Assembly: GCA_964388615.1 (NCBI GenBank)
Contig: CAYMBG010000079.1
Span: forward strand, 1-13,641
Length of the DNA stretch: 13,641 nt
Source of the DNA: SLLW01 sp964388615
GTDB lineage: Bacteria; Bacteroidota; Rhodothermia; Balneolales; Natronogracilivirgulaceae
Direction of reading: 5' to 3'
Of the stretch, positions 6,831 to 13,641 are shown one piece after another. Position 1 is the stretch's first letter, and each line of letters begins with the position of its first letter. Below the pieces are notes generated by a model. It saw only the letters and a program-made list of their open reading frames with translations, was not told the origin of the DNA and did not search any database. Position numbers and translations under genes: made by a program.

Positions 6831-8334
6831 GCGTATCTATTCCTTCATACAATGCCTCATAACGCAAGCCTTTCAGCAGACTGATGCACATCAACAGCAT
6901 AATCAATGTAAATGGCAATGCTGCTGTGATTGCCATTTTCTGTAATGCTTCCAGTCCACCGGCATAAAGCAACACTGCCGCTGTACTTGAAATAACCAGA
7001 CCCCATACCAGTTTTTTATAAGCCGGAGGATGAAGATTGCCCTGCGAAGTCATCATGGAAAGCACAAAAGTAGCTGAATCTGCTGATGTAATAAAAAACA
7101 CAGACAGAAGCAAAATGGTAATCAAACTCAGGATAGGTGTCAGCGGAAAATGTTCGTATAACAGAAAGAGCCCAACAGAAACATCCTCGGCTATGGATGA
7201 TGCAATGTCTATTTGTTGGTTCAGTTCAAGATCAAAAGCGGCACCTCCAAAAGCACTAAACCAAACAAAAGTCAGTAAAACCGGAACAATCAAGGCGCCG
7301 GTAATAAATTCCCGTATGGAACGACCCCGCGAGATACTGGCAACAAAAAGTCCGACAAAGGGTGCCCAGGCAATCCACCATGCCCAATAAAACAAGGTCC
7401 ATGACTGTGTCCACTCATAACCACGAAAAGGATTGGTAGACAAACTCATAGACACAAAATTGGTAACAAAATTGGCTGTTGTTTGGGTAAAGATATTGAA
7501 AATATAGATGGTGGGTCCGACAATCAGCATAAAACCCAACAAGGTCAATGCCAGGACGATATTGGTTTTGCTTAAAATCTGAATACCCTTATCAACACCG
7601 GTCATTGTGGATATCATGAACAACACTGTTACCACTCCAATTACAATAAGCATGGCATTATAACCAGCCTCAAAAGCAAAAACCTCCCCAAGGCCGGAAG
7701 TTATCTGCATGGCACCGAGTCCCAGTGACGTTACAATACCGAATATGGTCGCAAACACACCAAGAATATCGATTAAATAACCCAAAGGCCCATAAATACG
7801 CTCTCCAATCAATGGGAAAAAGCAACTTGAGATAAGCGGAGGCATGCCACGCCTGAAAGAAAAATAGGCAATAGATAAACTCATCGTAATGTATATCGCC
7901 CAAGGCTGCACTCCCCAATGAAAAAAGCTGTACTGCATTGCGAAACGGGCGGCTTCGCCGGATTCTCCCTTAATATGATCTGGAGGATTCAGGAAATGGC
8001 TCATGGGCTCGGCAACACCCCAGAAAATCAGACCGATCCCCATACCTGCGGCAAACAGCATACTGAACCATCCGAAATAGGAGTACTGAGGTTTTTCATG
8101 CTGCATGCCAAGTTTGAAATCACCATACTTGCTAAAAGCCAGATAGAGATTAAATATCAAAAAGAGGAAAGCAGCTACGAGGTAAGCCCAGCCGAAATGG
8201 TCCAGGATTTGCTCATGCAGAAAAGTGGCAAACGAAAGAAGCTGATCAGGCCACAACACGCCCGGTACCGCAAAAACAAGGACCAGGAAAAGCGCAATGA
8301 CAAATACGATGTTATTTTTAAAATGGTTTCTCAT
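6814..8334 (-). CDS. BCCT-family transporter (betaine/choline/carnitine type)
   Basis: This inner-membrane secondary transporter takes up trimethylammonium osmolytes or related compounds, usually with sodium. The 506-residue product has about 12 hydrophobic segments and the family signatures: GMGIG (97-101) followed by IFWGVAEP (103-110), and the aromatic substrate-binding stretch YWAWWIAWAPFVG (316-328) followed by ISRGRSIREFI (334-344). The glycine-rich GMGIG motif is the form found in betaine-type, sodium-coupled members such as BetP. The tail after the last membrane helix is only about 18 residues, so the long osmosensing C-terminus of BetP is absent. The ATG start lies 33 bp after the universal stress protein gene, suggesting one operon and possibly control by that protein. 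Substrate choice cannot be fixed from sequence alone. Confidence 0.94.
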   Translation of the reverse strand: MRNHFKNNIVFVIALFLVLVFAVPGVLWPDQLLSFATFLHEQILDHFGWAYLVAAFLFLIFNLYLAFSKYGDFKLGMQHEKPQYSYFGWFSMLFAAGMGIGLIFWGVAEPMSHFLNPPDHIKGESGEAARFAMQYSFFHWGVQPWAIYITMSLSIAYFSFRRGMPPLISSCFFPLIGERIYGPLGYLIDILGVFATIFGIVTSLGLGAMQITSGLGEVFAFEAGYNAMLIVIGVVTVLFMISTMTGVDKGIQILSKTNIVLALTLLGFMLIVGPTIYIFNIFTQTTANFVTNFVSMSLSTNPFRGYEWTQSWTLFYWAWWIAWAPFVGLFVASISRGRSIREFITGALIVPVLLTFVWFSAFGGAAFDLELNQQIDIASSIAEDVSVGLFLLYEHFPLTPILSLITILLLSVFFITSADSATFVLSMMTSQGNLHPPAYKKLVWGLVISSTAAVLLYAGGLEALQKMAITAALPFTLIMLLMCISLLKGLRYEALYEGIDTPQDKS

Positions 8335-8367
8335 GACTTGTGTAACAAATTAGCTGAAATATCAGGA

Positions 8368-9174
8368 TCAGGTTACTATCAAAATAGAGCTACGCACCCG
8401 GTACGGAAGGACTTCGGCAGTAGAACCAAGGATTTTATCCATGGGCTTCCTTTTCTCATTGCGACCAATAACAACAAGACCGGCATTTTGCTTTCTGGCA
8501 CTGCGTGCAATTTCTGATCGAGTGGAACCGACTTCCAGGAGTGTTTTAACCTCGGTGTAATTATCACGGCACTTTTTTGCAAGGTCATCGATTTTCTCCT
8601 GCATCATTATACTGCGCTTTTTGTCTGTCTCAGGGTCAGGTGCGCGATCTCTAACATGTAATATCAATAGACGAGACACACCGAATGGTATTTGGGTGAG
8701 GTATGGCAGGACCCGCTTATCCGCTTCCTTACAATCCGTGGCATAGAGAATAGCCTCCAGTCCGGGATCATTTGCCAAATACCTCCGTGTTTTGAAAATT
8801 AAGGTGGTAAAATTACAAATTCGTAACAAATCAATATCCGGACTGCTAAGAATACTGCGCTTAATTACATTTTTTCTTTTCCACAAAACGCTGATATAAT
8901 CTACATTCTGATTGACCGCCTGCCGACAGATTTCACTGGCAATACTTCCATTCGCTGTAACCGTCTCAACATGAAATTCATACTCTCGAAAAATATCAGC
9001 GATGTCTTCCAGTGATGAGAGGGCACGTTTATTACGTTTACCACTCGACTGGTTTTCAAATATATGACACAAACAAACCGACTCCGTCCCCAAACTTTTC
9101 AGGAACTCAGCCATATCCCTCAGGCCATGGCGTGATTCTCCAAGACTAAGGGGCAATAGTGTTTTTTTTAACAT
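8368..9174 (-). CDS. Tandem-domain universal stress protein (UspA family)
   Basis: The product has two UspA-like alpha/beta domains, at about residues 1-130 (beginning MLKKTLLPLSLG) and 139-268 (beginning LEAILYATDC, ending SSILIVT). Domain 2 keeps most of the nucleotide-binding loop: G237, then 12 residues, then G250-S251. The middle glycine of the usual G-x2-G-x9-G-S pattern is Glu here, so ATP binding is uncertain. Domain 1 has lost the loop. I chose the ATG at 9174 because the domain begins there and upstream in-frame codons offer only a TTG at 9252. The frame stays open toward the assembly gap, so a longer N-terminus cannot be excluded. Its place directly upstream of an osmolyte transporter recalls TeaD, the ATP-binding Usp encoded with the TeaABC ectoine transporter of Halomonas, and suggests a regulatory role (inference). 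Confidence 0.85.
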   Translation of the reverse strand: MLKKTLLPLSLGESRHGLRDMAEFLKSLGTESVCLCHIFENQSSGKRNKRALSSLEDIADIFREYEFHVETVTANGSIASEICRQAVNQNVDYISVLWKRKNVIKRSILSSPDIDLLRICNFTTLIFKTRRYLANDPGLEAILYATDCKEADKRVLPYLTQIPFGVSRLLILHVRDRAPDPETDKKRSIMMQEKIDDLAKKCRDNYTEVKTLLEVGSTRSEIARSARKQNAGLVVIGRNEKRKPMDKILGSTAEVLPYRVRSSILIVT

Positions 9175-9260
9175 AACAAGTCTATTCAGCGTAATAAGAG
9201 CATTTCCGATATCCCGTCTGATATTATCAGTTAACAAGGTAAATGGTTCCAAACTGATTT

Positions 9261-9360
9261 NNNNNNNNNNNNNNNNNNNNNNNNNNNNNNNNNNNNNNNN
9301 NNNNNNNNNNNNNNNNNNNNNNNNNNNNNNNNNNNNNNNNNNNNNNNNNNNNNNNNNNNN
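9261..9360. other. Assembly gap of 100 N
   Basis: A run of exactly 100 undetermined bases, the conventional placeholder for a scaffold join of unknown length. It removes the 5' end of the beta-barrel gene to its right and the promoter region of the universal stress protein gene to its left. How much sequence, and possibly how many genes, is missing cannot be told. Confidence 0.99.
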
Positions 9361-10356
9361 CGCAGAAATTTCTCTGACATCTCATTCACGTTCACACAGC
9401 TGACAGATCGTGATATGACCAATAGTGAAATCCGTGACAGTCTTAATGACGCCATAAAAATGGGAATGGCTCCCTTTATGATGAAAACGCCCATCTCCGA
9501 CCGGTTTTCGCTGCAATTTGACGGTATCGATGAAACACAGTTTCCCAATGTAGATGTGGATGATCCCTGGAATCACTGGGTTTTTCGAATCTATGGAGGA
9601 AGGCTGCAAATGGAGCTTGAAAGTAATCAGAAGGAATTCAGCTCCCGATGGGGTTTCTGGGCCGACCGTGTTACTGAGGATTGGAAGATCAGAATTCGCC
9701 CTTATTTCAACTACGATTTTGAGGAAATTGATCGGGAAGATGAAGAAAAAATCGTAAGCCATCGTCACAGACATGGCCTGCAAAGTCATGTCATCAAAAG
9801 TCTCGGCGATCATTGGTCAGCTGGTTTTTTTGCCAGATATAACACCCGCAATGACCGGAACCTGAGACACCGATTTCAGCTACATCCGGGTATTGAGTAC
9901 AGCATTTTCCCTTACGAAGAATCTACCCGACGCTCCATCATCTTCCGGTATATGGCAGGGTATACTCATGTTGATTATTATGAGCCCACGATATTTCAGA
10001 AAACCCAGGAGGATCTTCTGAATCAACGTGTTGATATCCGCGCGCGCTATCAACAACCATGGGGAAACATCAATGCCGGTATCATTGGAACTCATTATTT
10101 TCACGACTTCACCTTGAGAAGACTGGAGACCTATACGCGTGTCTCTATACGACTTACCGAGGGCCTTTCCCTGAGTGTTCAAACCGATTTTGATATTATC
10201 CAGGATCAATTATCACTGCGGGCAGGAGAACAGGATCTGCAAGATATTATTCTTGCACAGCAGGAGATGGCTACCGATTTTTCTTTTCGGGGTATGGTTG
10301 CCATCTCTTACACCTTTGGATCCGACTTTGCCAATATTGTGAATACCCGCTTTTAG
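9361..10356 (+). CDS. Outer-membrane beta-barrel protein, C-terminal part (5' end lost in gap)
   Basis: The frame is open from the gap edge: 18 residues (starting RRNFSDISFTFTQLTD) precede the first ATG at 9415 and are clearly part of the protein, giving 331 visible residues. From about residue 70 on, the sequence alternates aromatic/hydrophobic and polar residues in short strands (for example WKIRIRPYFNYDF, RSIIFRYMAGYTHVDYY, ISYTF), typical of a transmembrane beta-barrel. It ends in Phe (NTRF), the usual C-terminal signal for outer-membrane insertion. The N-terminal visible segment (an acidic and polar part, then a helix DAIKMGMAPFMMKTPI) recalls an uncharacterised Bacteroidota/Gemmatimonadota barrel family with a soluble N-terminal domain; this is from memory and uncertain. 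Codons and composition match the neighbours. The next gene starts 35 bp downstream. Function unknown. Confidence 0.75.
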   Translation, partial: RRNFSDISFTFTQLTDRDMTNSEIRDSLNDAIKMGMAPFMMKTPISDRFSLQFDGIDETQFPNVDVDDPWNHWVFRIYGGRLQMELESNQKEFSSRWGFWADRVTEDWKIRIRPYFNYDFEEIDREDEEKIVSHRHRHGLQSHVIKSLGDHWSAGFFARYNTRNDRNLRHRFQLHPGIEYSIFPYEESTRRSIIFRYMAGYTHVDYYEPTIFQKTQEDLLNQRVDIRARYQQPWGNINAGIIGTHYFHDFTLRRLETYTRVSIRLTEGLSLSVQTDFDIIQDQLSLRAGEQDLQDIILAQQEMATDFSFRGMVAISYTFGSDFANIVNTRF

Positions 10357-10391
10357 TCACTCCAAATTAGTTACTTCTAATAATTGAAATT

Positions 10392-10904
10392 ATGCAGTTG
10401 ATTATTCGACCGGTTGTTACGATTCTTTTTATTGCCGTGTTTTTCCTGACCGATGTCCGTGCAGTGGAAAACGCCTCGCGGGGAACACAATTTTGGACAT
10501 TTCAATCAACGGGTATTACAACACTTGGAACAGGAACATCCTTGGGTATCGGGGTCGACTACAATCGTCACATCTTTTCCCTTCGCTCAAGTGCAACTGA
10601 CCTGCGGCCATTTCAGGATACCTGGGATATTGGCCTGCTTTACGGCCGTTCAATAGAGGTTAATGATTATTATATCTCCGGTGCAGCCGGATTTGGTATG
10701 ATCGCAGGAGAACAGTACTCCAAAATCCATGGAGGTACGGCTGAAGGATCCATGGATAACATGATTTCATTTCCGGTCGAGGGGCACTTCTCTCGTGTGC
10801 TGACCAATCACCTGGCTCTCGGCCTTTATACGTATCTGAATATCAACACCAATCAACCTTTCGGCGGTTTTGGGGCCGCCATTCGAATCGGCAAATTCAA
10901 TTGA
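10392..10904 (+). CDS. Small secreted, probably outer-membrane beta-barrel protein of unknown function
   Basis: This 170-residue product has a clear Sec signal peptide: a hydrophobic run at about 3-20 and a likely cleavage after A24 (DVRA/VEN). The mature part, about 146 residues, is rich in Gly, Ser, Thr and aromatics arranged in alternating strands (for example GIGVDYNRHIFSLRSS, YYISGAAGFGMIAG, HLALGLYTYLNINT, FGGFGAAIRIGKF), consistent with an eight-stranded barrel. It does not end in an aromatic residue (GKFN), though the penultimate residue is Phe. It lies 35 bp downstream of the larger barrel gene on the same strand, so they are probably co-transcribed and may act together in the envelope. 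I do not recognise a named family. Confidence 0.7.
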   Translation: MQLIIRPVVTILFIAVFFLTDVRAVENASRGTQFWTFQSTGITTLGTGTSLGIGVDYNRHIFSLRSSATDLRPFQDTWDIGLLYGRSIEVNDYYISGAAGFGMIAGEQYSKIHGGTAEGSMDNMISFPVEGHFSRVLTNHLALGLYTYLNINTNQPFGGFGAAIRIGKFN

Positions 10905-10947
10905 TCAGGATCTCAAATCACTCAAAAACCTGGTGATACATTAGTAA

Positions 10948-12048
10948 TCAGTTGATGGGATTCAAAAGTCGCCGGACTCTGGGAAGAAACCGCTCACCAT
11001 CCCAGGAGAAGTAGATAATCCAGGCTCGTCCAACAACATGATCTTCAGGTACAAAGCCCCAGAACCGACTGTCCTCACTGTTGTCACGGCTGTCACCCAC
11101 CATGAAATAATAATCCTGTTCGATGATGTAGTGATCCGTGGTATCCCCGTTAATGACAAAATAATCATCCGAGCGGGTAACCGTATTACGTTCATATCTG
11201 GTGACAATATCCTCGTAAAGATGCCAATTGTCATCGGTTAAAGTGACTTCCTGCCCCTCAAACGGAATCACAATATCGGGCATATGGTGATAGTTACCCG
11301 TAAAGCCTTGTGAAAAGCTAAAGGGTTGGCGTGCATAATCATTAAATGTTTCCGGCAAAATCATGGGATCAACCTGGGCTATTTCAGGCCATTCCGACAT
11401 CTCGTCAGCCACACCGGCTGTCATGTTAATACGGTAACGATCACCTGATGATTGCAAAACCTGCGCGCCGGCATCGCGAACCTTACTCGGACTTAGCCTC
11501 AGGCGTTCACGCACCTGTACCTGATAATGCTGTTCATACGTTTCGTTGATCTCCTCAGGTTCTCCGTTGATATGAATGATTTTGTCACGAATCCCTATCG
11601 TATCACCCGCGATGCCTACTGCCCGCTTGATATAATTGGTTTTTTGTGAAACGGCTTCGTCATCAACAGGATAATTAAAAACCAGGATATCGTCTCTTTG
11701 GACATCCATAAATCCCGGCATACGAAACCAGGGCAACTCCAAATTACGGATATAAATCCCGGTGAAAGGGATACCAACCGTCATGGGACTGCGAGCACCA
11801 TAGTGTAACTTGGAAACGAGCAAAAAGTCCCCGGTAAGAAGTGTTGATTCCATGGAGGGAGTTGGTATCCGGAAGGCCTCAAGGAACAGTGCTCTGATGA
11901 TTAGAGCTGCAACAGCGGCAAACAAGATCGCATCAAGCCACTCTCTGGCCCAGGATTTTGCATTATTGGTCTCCTCTTGGGTCTTTTTTTCCAGGGCTCG
12001 CCGGCGAGCCTGCCGCCTGGATGATTTATCTTCTTTTTTTCCAGCCAC
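10948..12048 (-). CDS. lepB: Signal peptidase I with a large internal insertion
   Basis: LepB is the inner-membrane serine protease that removes Sec and Tat signal peptides on the periplasmic side. The 366-residue product has a very basic cytoplasmic N-terminus, one membrane anchor (about 38-58), the catalytic serine in PTPSMESTL (S65), the catalytic lysine in NYIKRAVGIAGD (K141) and the box GDSRDNSEDSRFWGFV (318-333). Between the lysine region and the last box lies an extension of roughly 130 residues (about 165-300), much longer than in E. coli LepB but common in Bacteroidota-type enzymes. The start is GTG at 12048, preceded by AGGA at a suitable distance and by an in-frame stop upstream, so no longer start is possible. 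It is the third gene of the lepA block, 58 bp after the unknown gene. Confidence 0.95.
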   Translation of the reverse strand: MAGKKEDKSSRRQARRRALEKKTQEETNNAKSWAREWLDAILFAAVAALIIRALFLEAFRIPTPSMESTLLTGDFLLVSKLHYGARSPMTVGIPFTGIYIRNLELPWFRMPGFMDVQRDDILVFNYPVDDEAVSQKTNYIKRAVGIAGDTIGIRDKIIHINGEPEEINETYEQHYQVQVRERLRLSPSKVRDAGAQVLQSSGDRYRINMTAGVADEMSEWPEIAQVDPMILPETFNDYARQPFSFSQGFTGNYHHMPDIVIPFEGQEVTLTDDNWHLYEDIVTRYERNTVTRSDDYFVINGDTTDHYIIEQDYYFMVGDSRDNSEDSRFWGFVPEDHVVGRAWIIYFSWDGERFLPRVRRLLNPIN

Positions 12049-12106
12049 TTCGGTTCCTATTAAATGTTAATTGTTTCTTTATGTATCAAGAAAGGGTAGC
12101 CTGTAA

Positions 12107-12814
12107 TTACTTCAACACATCTGGTTTTTCAACCTTCTCATTATAAAAGGCCCCGTCGCTGTAGCGGACAATATACCACTGTCGCTCATTGAGTTCATAA
12201 TAATGATCTTCGTATTCGCCAAGTTCAGAAACACCCATAAGCTCACGGGTCAGTGTTCGTTTAATTTCCGGCATCAGGTCTACATATCGATTATCCCCGG
12301 CGAAAACCAGGCCATTCCCAAATGGACCGTCAATATCAAGTACCATCATTGGTATTTCATCATTAATCACAAGCCAATATTCAAATTGGATGTAGTGACC
12401 CGGGCGAAATTGATCCTTTTCAAACAAATGCTTCAGCTTTTGTGTTGGATCTCCATACCGTGCCTGAAATCTGGCCCTTAACTCCCTGGTGGGAATTCGG
12501 TCAATCACCGTACCCGCCCTGAATCCGGCACCGGTCCATTGAACGCCTGCAAACCTGCGTTCAAAATCAGCACGCTCTGCTGTTTCAATTTTGACAATTT
12601 CGGGTTCGGCAAGCAGATCATCCGGCTGATTCAAAACCTGGGTCTTGCTTAAGGGAGATGAAGCACAAAATATGCCTGCAAACCCGACGATCAAAACTCC
12701 TTTCAGCAAACCAAAACCGTTTGATTTCTTTCCAAAACGCACAAAGAACATACCAAGTATGTAGCTGAGCAATGCCTCCGTAAGTTTATAAACCGCTTTA
12801 TTAAATCTCCTCAT
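12107..12814 (-). CDS. Membrane-anchored protein of unknown function between lepA and lepB
   Basis: This 235-residue product starts at ATG 12814; a TTG at 12832 overlapping the lepA stop would add six residues. The N-terminus has two hydrophobic stretches (about residues 13-28 and 35-50) separated by a basic stretch (RFGKKS). The second could be a signal-anchor, with an ATG between the stretches (GMFFVRFGKK) as a third start option. The remainder is soluble and polar, with a conserved-looking core (GPFGNGLVFAGDNRYVDLMPE) and many aromatic residues near the C-terminus (YEDHYYELNERQWYIVRYSDG). I see no catalytic motif and no named family. Sitting 14 bp after lepA and 58 bp before lepB makes co-expression with both likely, and a role near the Sec/envelope machinery is possible but unproven. 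Confidence 0.75.
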   Translation of the reverse strand: MRRFNKAVYKLTEALLSYILGMFFVRFGKKSNGFGLLKGVLIVGFAGIFCASSPLSKTQVLNQPDDLLAEPEIVKIETAERADFERRFAGVQWTGAGFRAGTVIDRIPTRELRARFQARYGDPTQKLKHLFEKDQFRPGHYIQFEYWLVINDEIPMMVLDIDGPFGNGLVFAGDNRYVDLMPEIKRTLTRELMGVSELGEYEDHYYELNERQWYIVRYSDGAFYNEKVEKPDVLK

Positions 12815-12828
12815 ACCTTTTACCCGAT

Positions 12829-13641
12829 TCAATCATCATCCATGGAAAGCACCGCCAGGAAAGCTTCCTGGGGAATCTCGACGGTACCGACTTGTTTCAT
12901 ACGTCTTTTACCCTCTTTCTGCTTTTCAAGAAGCTTTCTTTTCCGGGTGATATCACCTCCATAACATTTTGCCGTCACATCCTTACGTAAGGCACGGACG
13001 GTATCCCTCGATATGATTTTTGCACCAATAGCAGCCTGAATCACAACTTCATACATCTGCCGTGGAATGAGCTCCCGAAGCTTTCTGCAAAGCCGTTTAC
13101 CCCATTCATAAGCTTTGTCACGGTGTACAATACATGAAAGGGCATCCACCGGATCACCATTTAGAAGGATATCCAGTTTGACAAGTTGCCCCGGCCGGTT
13201 ACCAATCAGATCATAATCCAGCGATGCATAACCGCGGGTCTGGCTTTTTAACTTATCGTAAAAATCGAATACAATTTCAGCCAGCGGCAACTCATAGGTT
13301 ATATCAACACGTTTGGCATCCAGATAAAGTGTATTAATAAAAATACCGCGCTTTTCCTGGCATAGCTTCATGACCGGACCAATGTAATCCGATGGTGTAA
13401 TGATCTGAGCCTTGATATAGGGCTCATAGACTTTGTCAATTTTTCCGGCTGGCGGCATCTCAATGGGATTCTCAACCACGATTTCCTTACCATCAGTTGT
13501 TTCAACAACATACGATACGTTGGGAACCGTGGTAATAATATCCATACCAAACTCCCGGTCGAGACGCTCCTGGATGATTTCCATGTGAAGCATACCCAGA
13601 AAACCCGCACGAAATCCAAAACCCAATGCAACAGAAGTCTC
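12829..13641 (-). CDS. lepA: Elongation factor 4 (LepA), C-terminal part cut by window edge
   Basis: LepA is a ribosome-associated GTPase that acts in translation and ribosome assembly. The frame is open from the window edge (first visible residues ETSVALGFGFRAGFLG) to the TGA at 12831-12829, giving 270 residues, roughly the last 45 percent of the protein. It covers the EF-G-like domain V and the LepA-specific C-terminal domain, with the family end motifs YGGDITRKRKLLEKQKEGKR and IPQEAFLAVLSMDDD. The GTPase domain is outside the window. The usual Cys in the GFRCGFLG segment is Ala here. It is first in the lepA-unknown-lepB block seen on this strand. Confidence 0.97.
   Translation of the reverse strand, partial: ETSVALGFGFRAGFLGMLHMEIIQERLDREFGMDIITTVPNVSYVVETTDGKEIVVENPIEMPPAGKIDKVYEPYIKAQIITPSDYIGPVMKLCQEKRGIFINTLYLDAKRVDITYELPLAEIVFDFYDKLKSQTRGYASLDYDLIGNRPGQLVKLDILLNGDPVDALSCIVHRDKAYEWGKRLCRKLRELIPRQMYEVVIQAAIGAKIISRDTVRALRKDVTAKCYGGDITRKRKLLEKQKEGKRRMKQVGTVEIPQEAFLAVLSMDDD

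Noticed and set aside
7918..8517. 199-residue plus-strand ORF opposite the BCCT and Usp genes.
   Set aside because: Antisense shadow: both minus-strand genes are complete with strong family motifs, and the plus-strand product has low-complexity, unrecognisable sequence.
9175..9252. N-terminal extension of the universal stress protein to the TTG at 9252.
   Set aside because: The UspA domain begins at the ATG at 9174, and the extension has no domain character. It cannot be fully excluded because the frame is open to the gap.
10917..10937. ATCAC/GTGAT arms between the small barrel gene and lepB as a terminator.
   Set aside because: Only five base pairs with an 11-base loop and no T-run. Too weak to call.

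Overview
The window looks like a chromosomal segment of a Gram-negative bacterium of the Bacteroidota/Balneolota/Rhodothermota type. This is an inference from gene content and translation signals: most genes have A-rich leaders without a clear Shine-Dalgarno sequence, signal peptidase I has the long insertion seen in that group, there are exported lipoprotein-like and outer-membrane beta-barrel proteins, and a BCCT osmolyte transporter suggests a saline habitat. No rRNA, tRNA, CRISPR array, insertion sequence or prophage gene was seen. A run of exactly 100 N (9261-9360) is an assembly gap, so adjacency across it is not proven.

Left part (1-5692, possibly to 6760). On the minus strand, a Tat-exported DUF362 protein (1424-2341) is followed 10 bp later by a large membrane iron-sulfur protein that runs off the window (1-1413). 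That protein resembles a NapH/MauN-type membrane ferredoxin fused, through an internal twin-arginine segment, to a NapG/MauM-type ferredoxin. Divergently, across a 510-bp AT-rich spacer, lie larC, larE and larB with overlapping ends or start/stop codons. They make the nickel-pincer nucleotide (NPN) cofactor of lactate racemase LarA, but no larA is visible. A lipoprotein-type isoaspartyl peptidase/asparaginase follows 30 bp after larB.

The most interesting observation is that the DUF362 protein carries an Arg/His/His/Lys/His arrangement whose spacing closely matches the LarA catalytic residues as I recall them. A coherent but unproven reading is a new NPN enzyme: loaded with nickel cofactor in the cytoplasm by LarB/LarE/LarC, exported folded by Tat, and wired to the quinone pool by the adjacent membrane iron-sulfur protein.

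Middle (6814-9174, minus strand). A tandem-domain universal stress protein gene is followed 33 bp later by a BCCT-family transporter gene, probably one osmoadaptation operon. Convergent small inverted repeats lie between the peptidase and the transporter.

Right part. After the gap come two plus-strand envelope genes: the C-terminal part of a beta-barrel protein (9361-10356) and a small secreted or outer-membrane protein (10392-10904). They converge on a minus-strand housekeeping block: lepA (elongation factor 4, cut by the window edge), an unknown membrane-anchored protein, and lepB (signal peptidase I).
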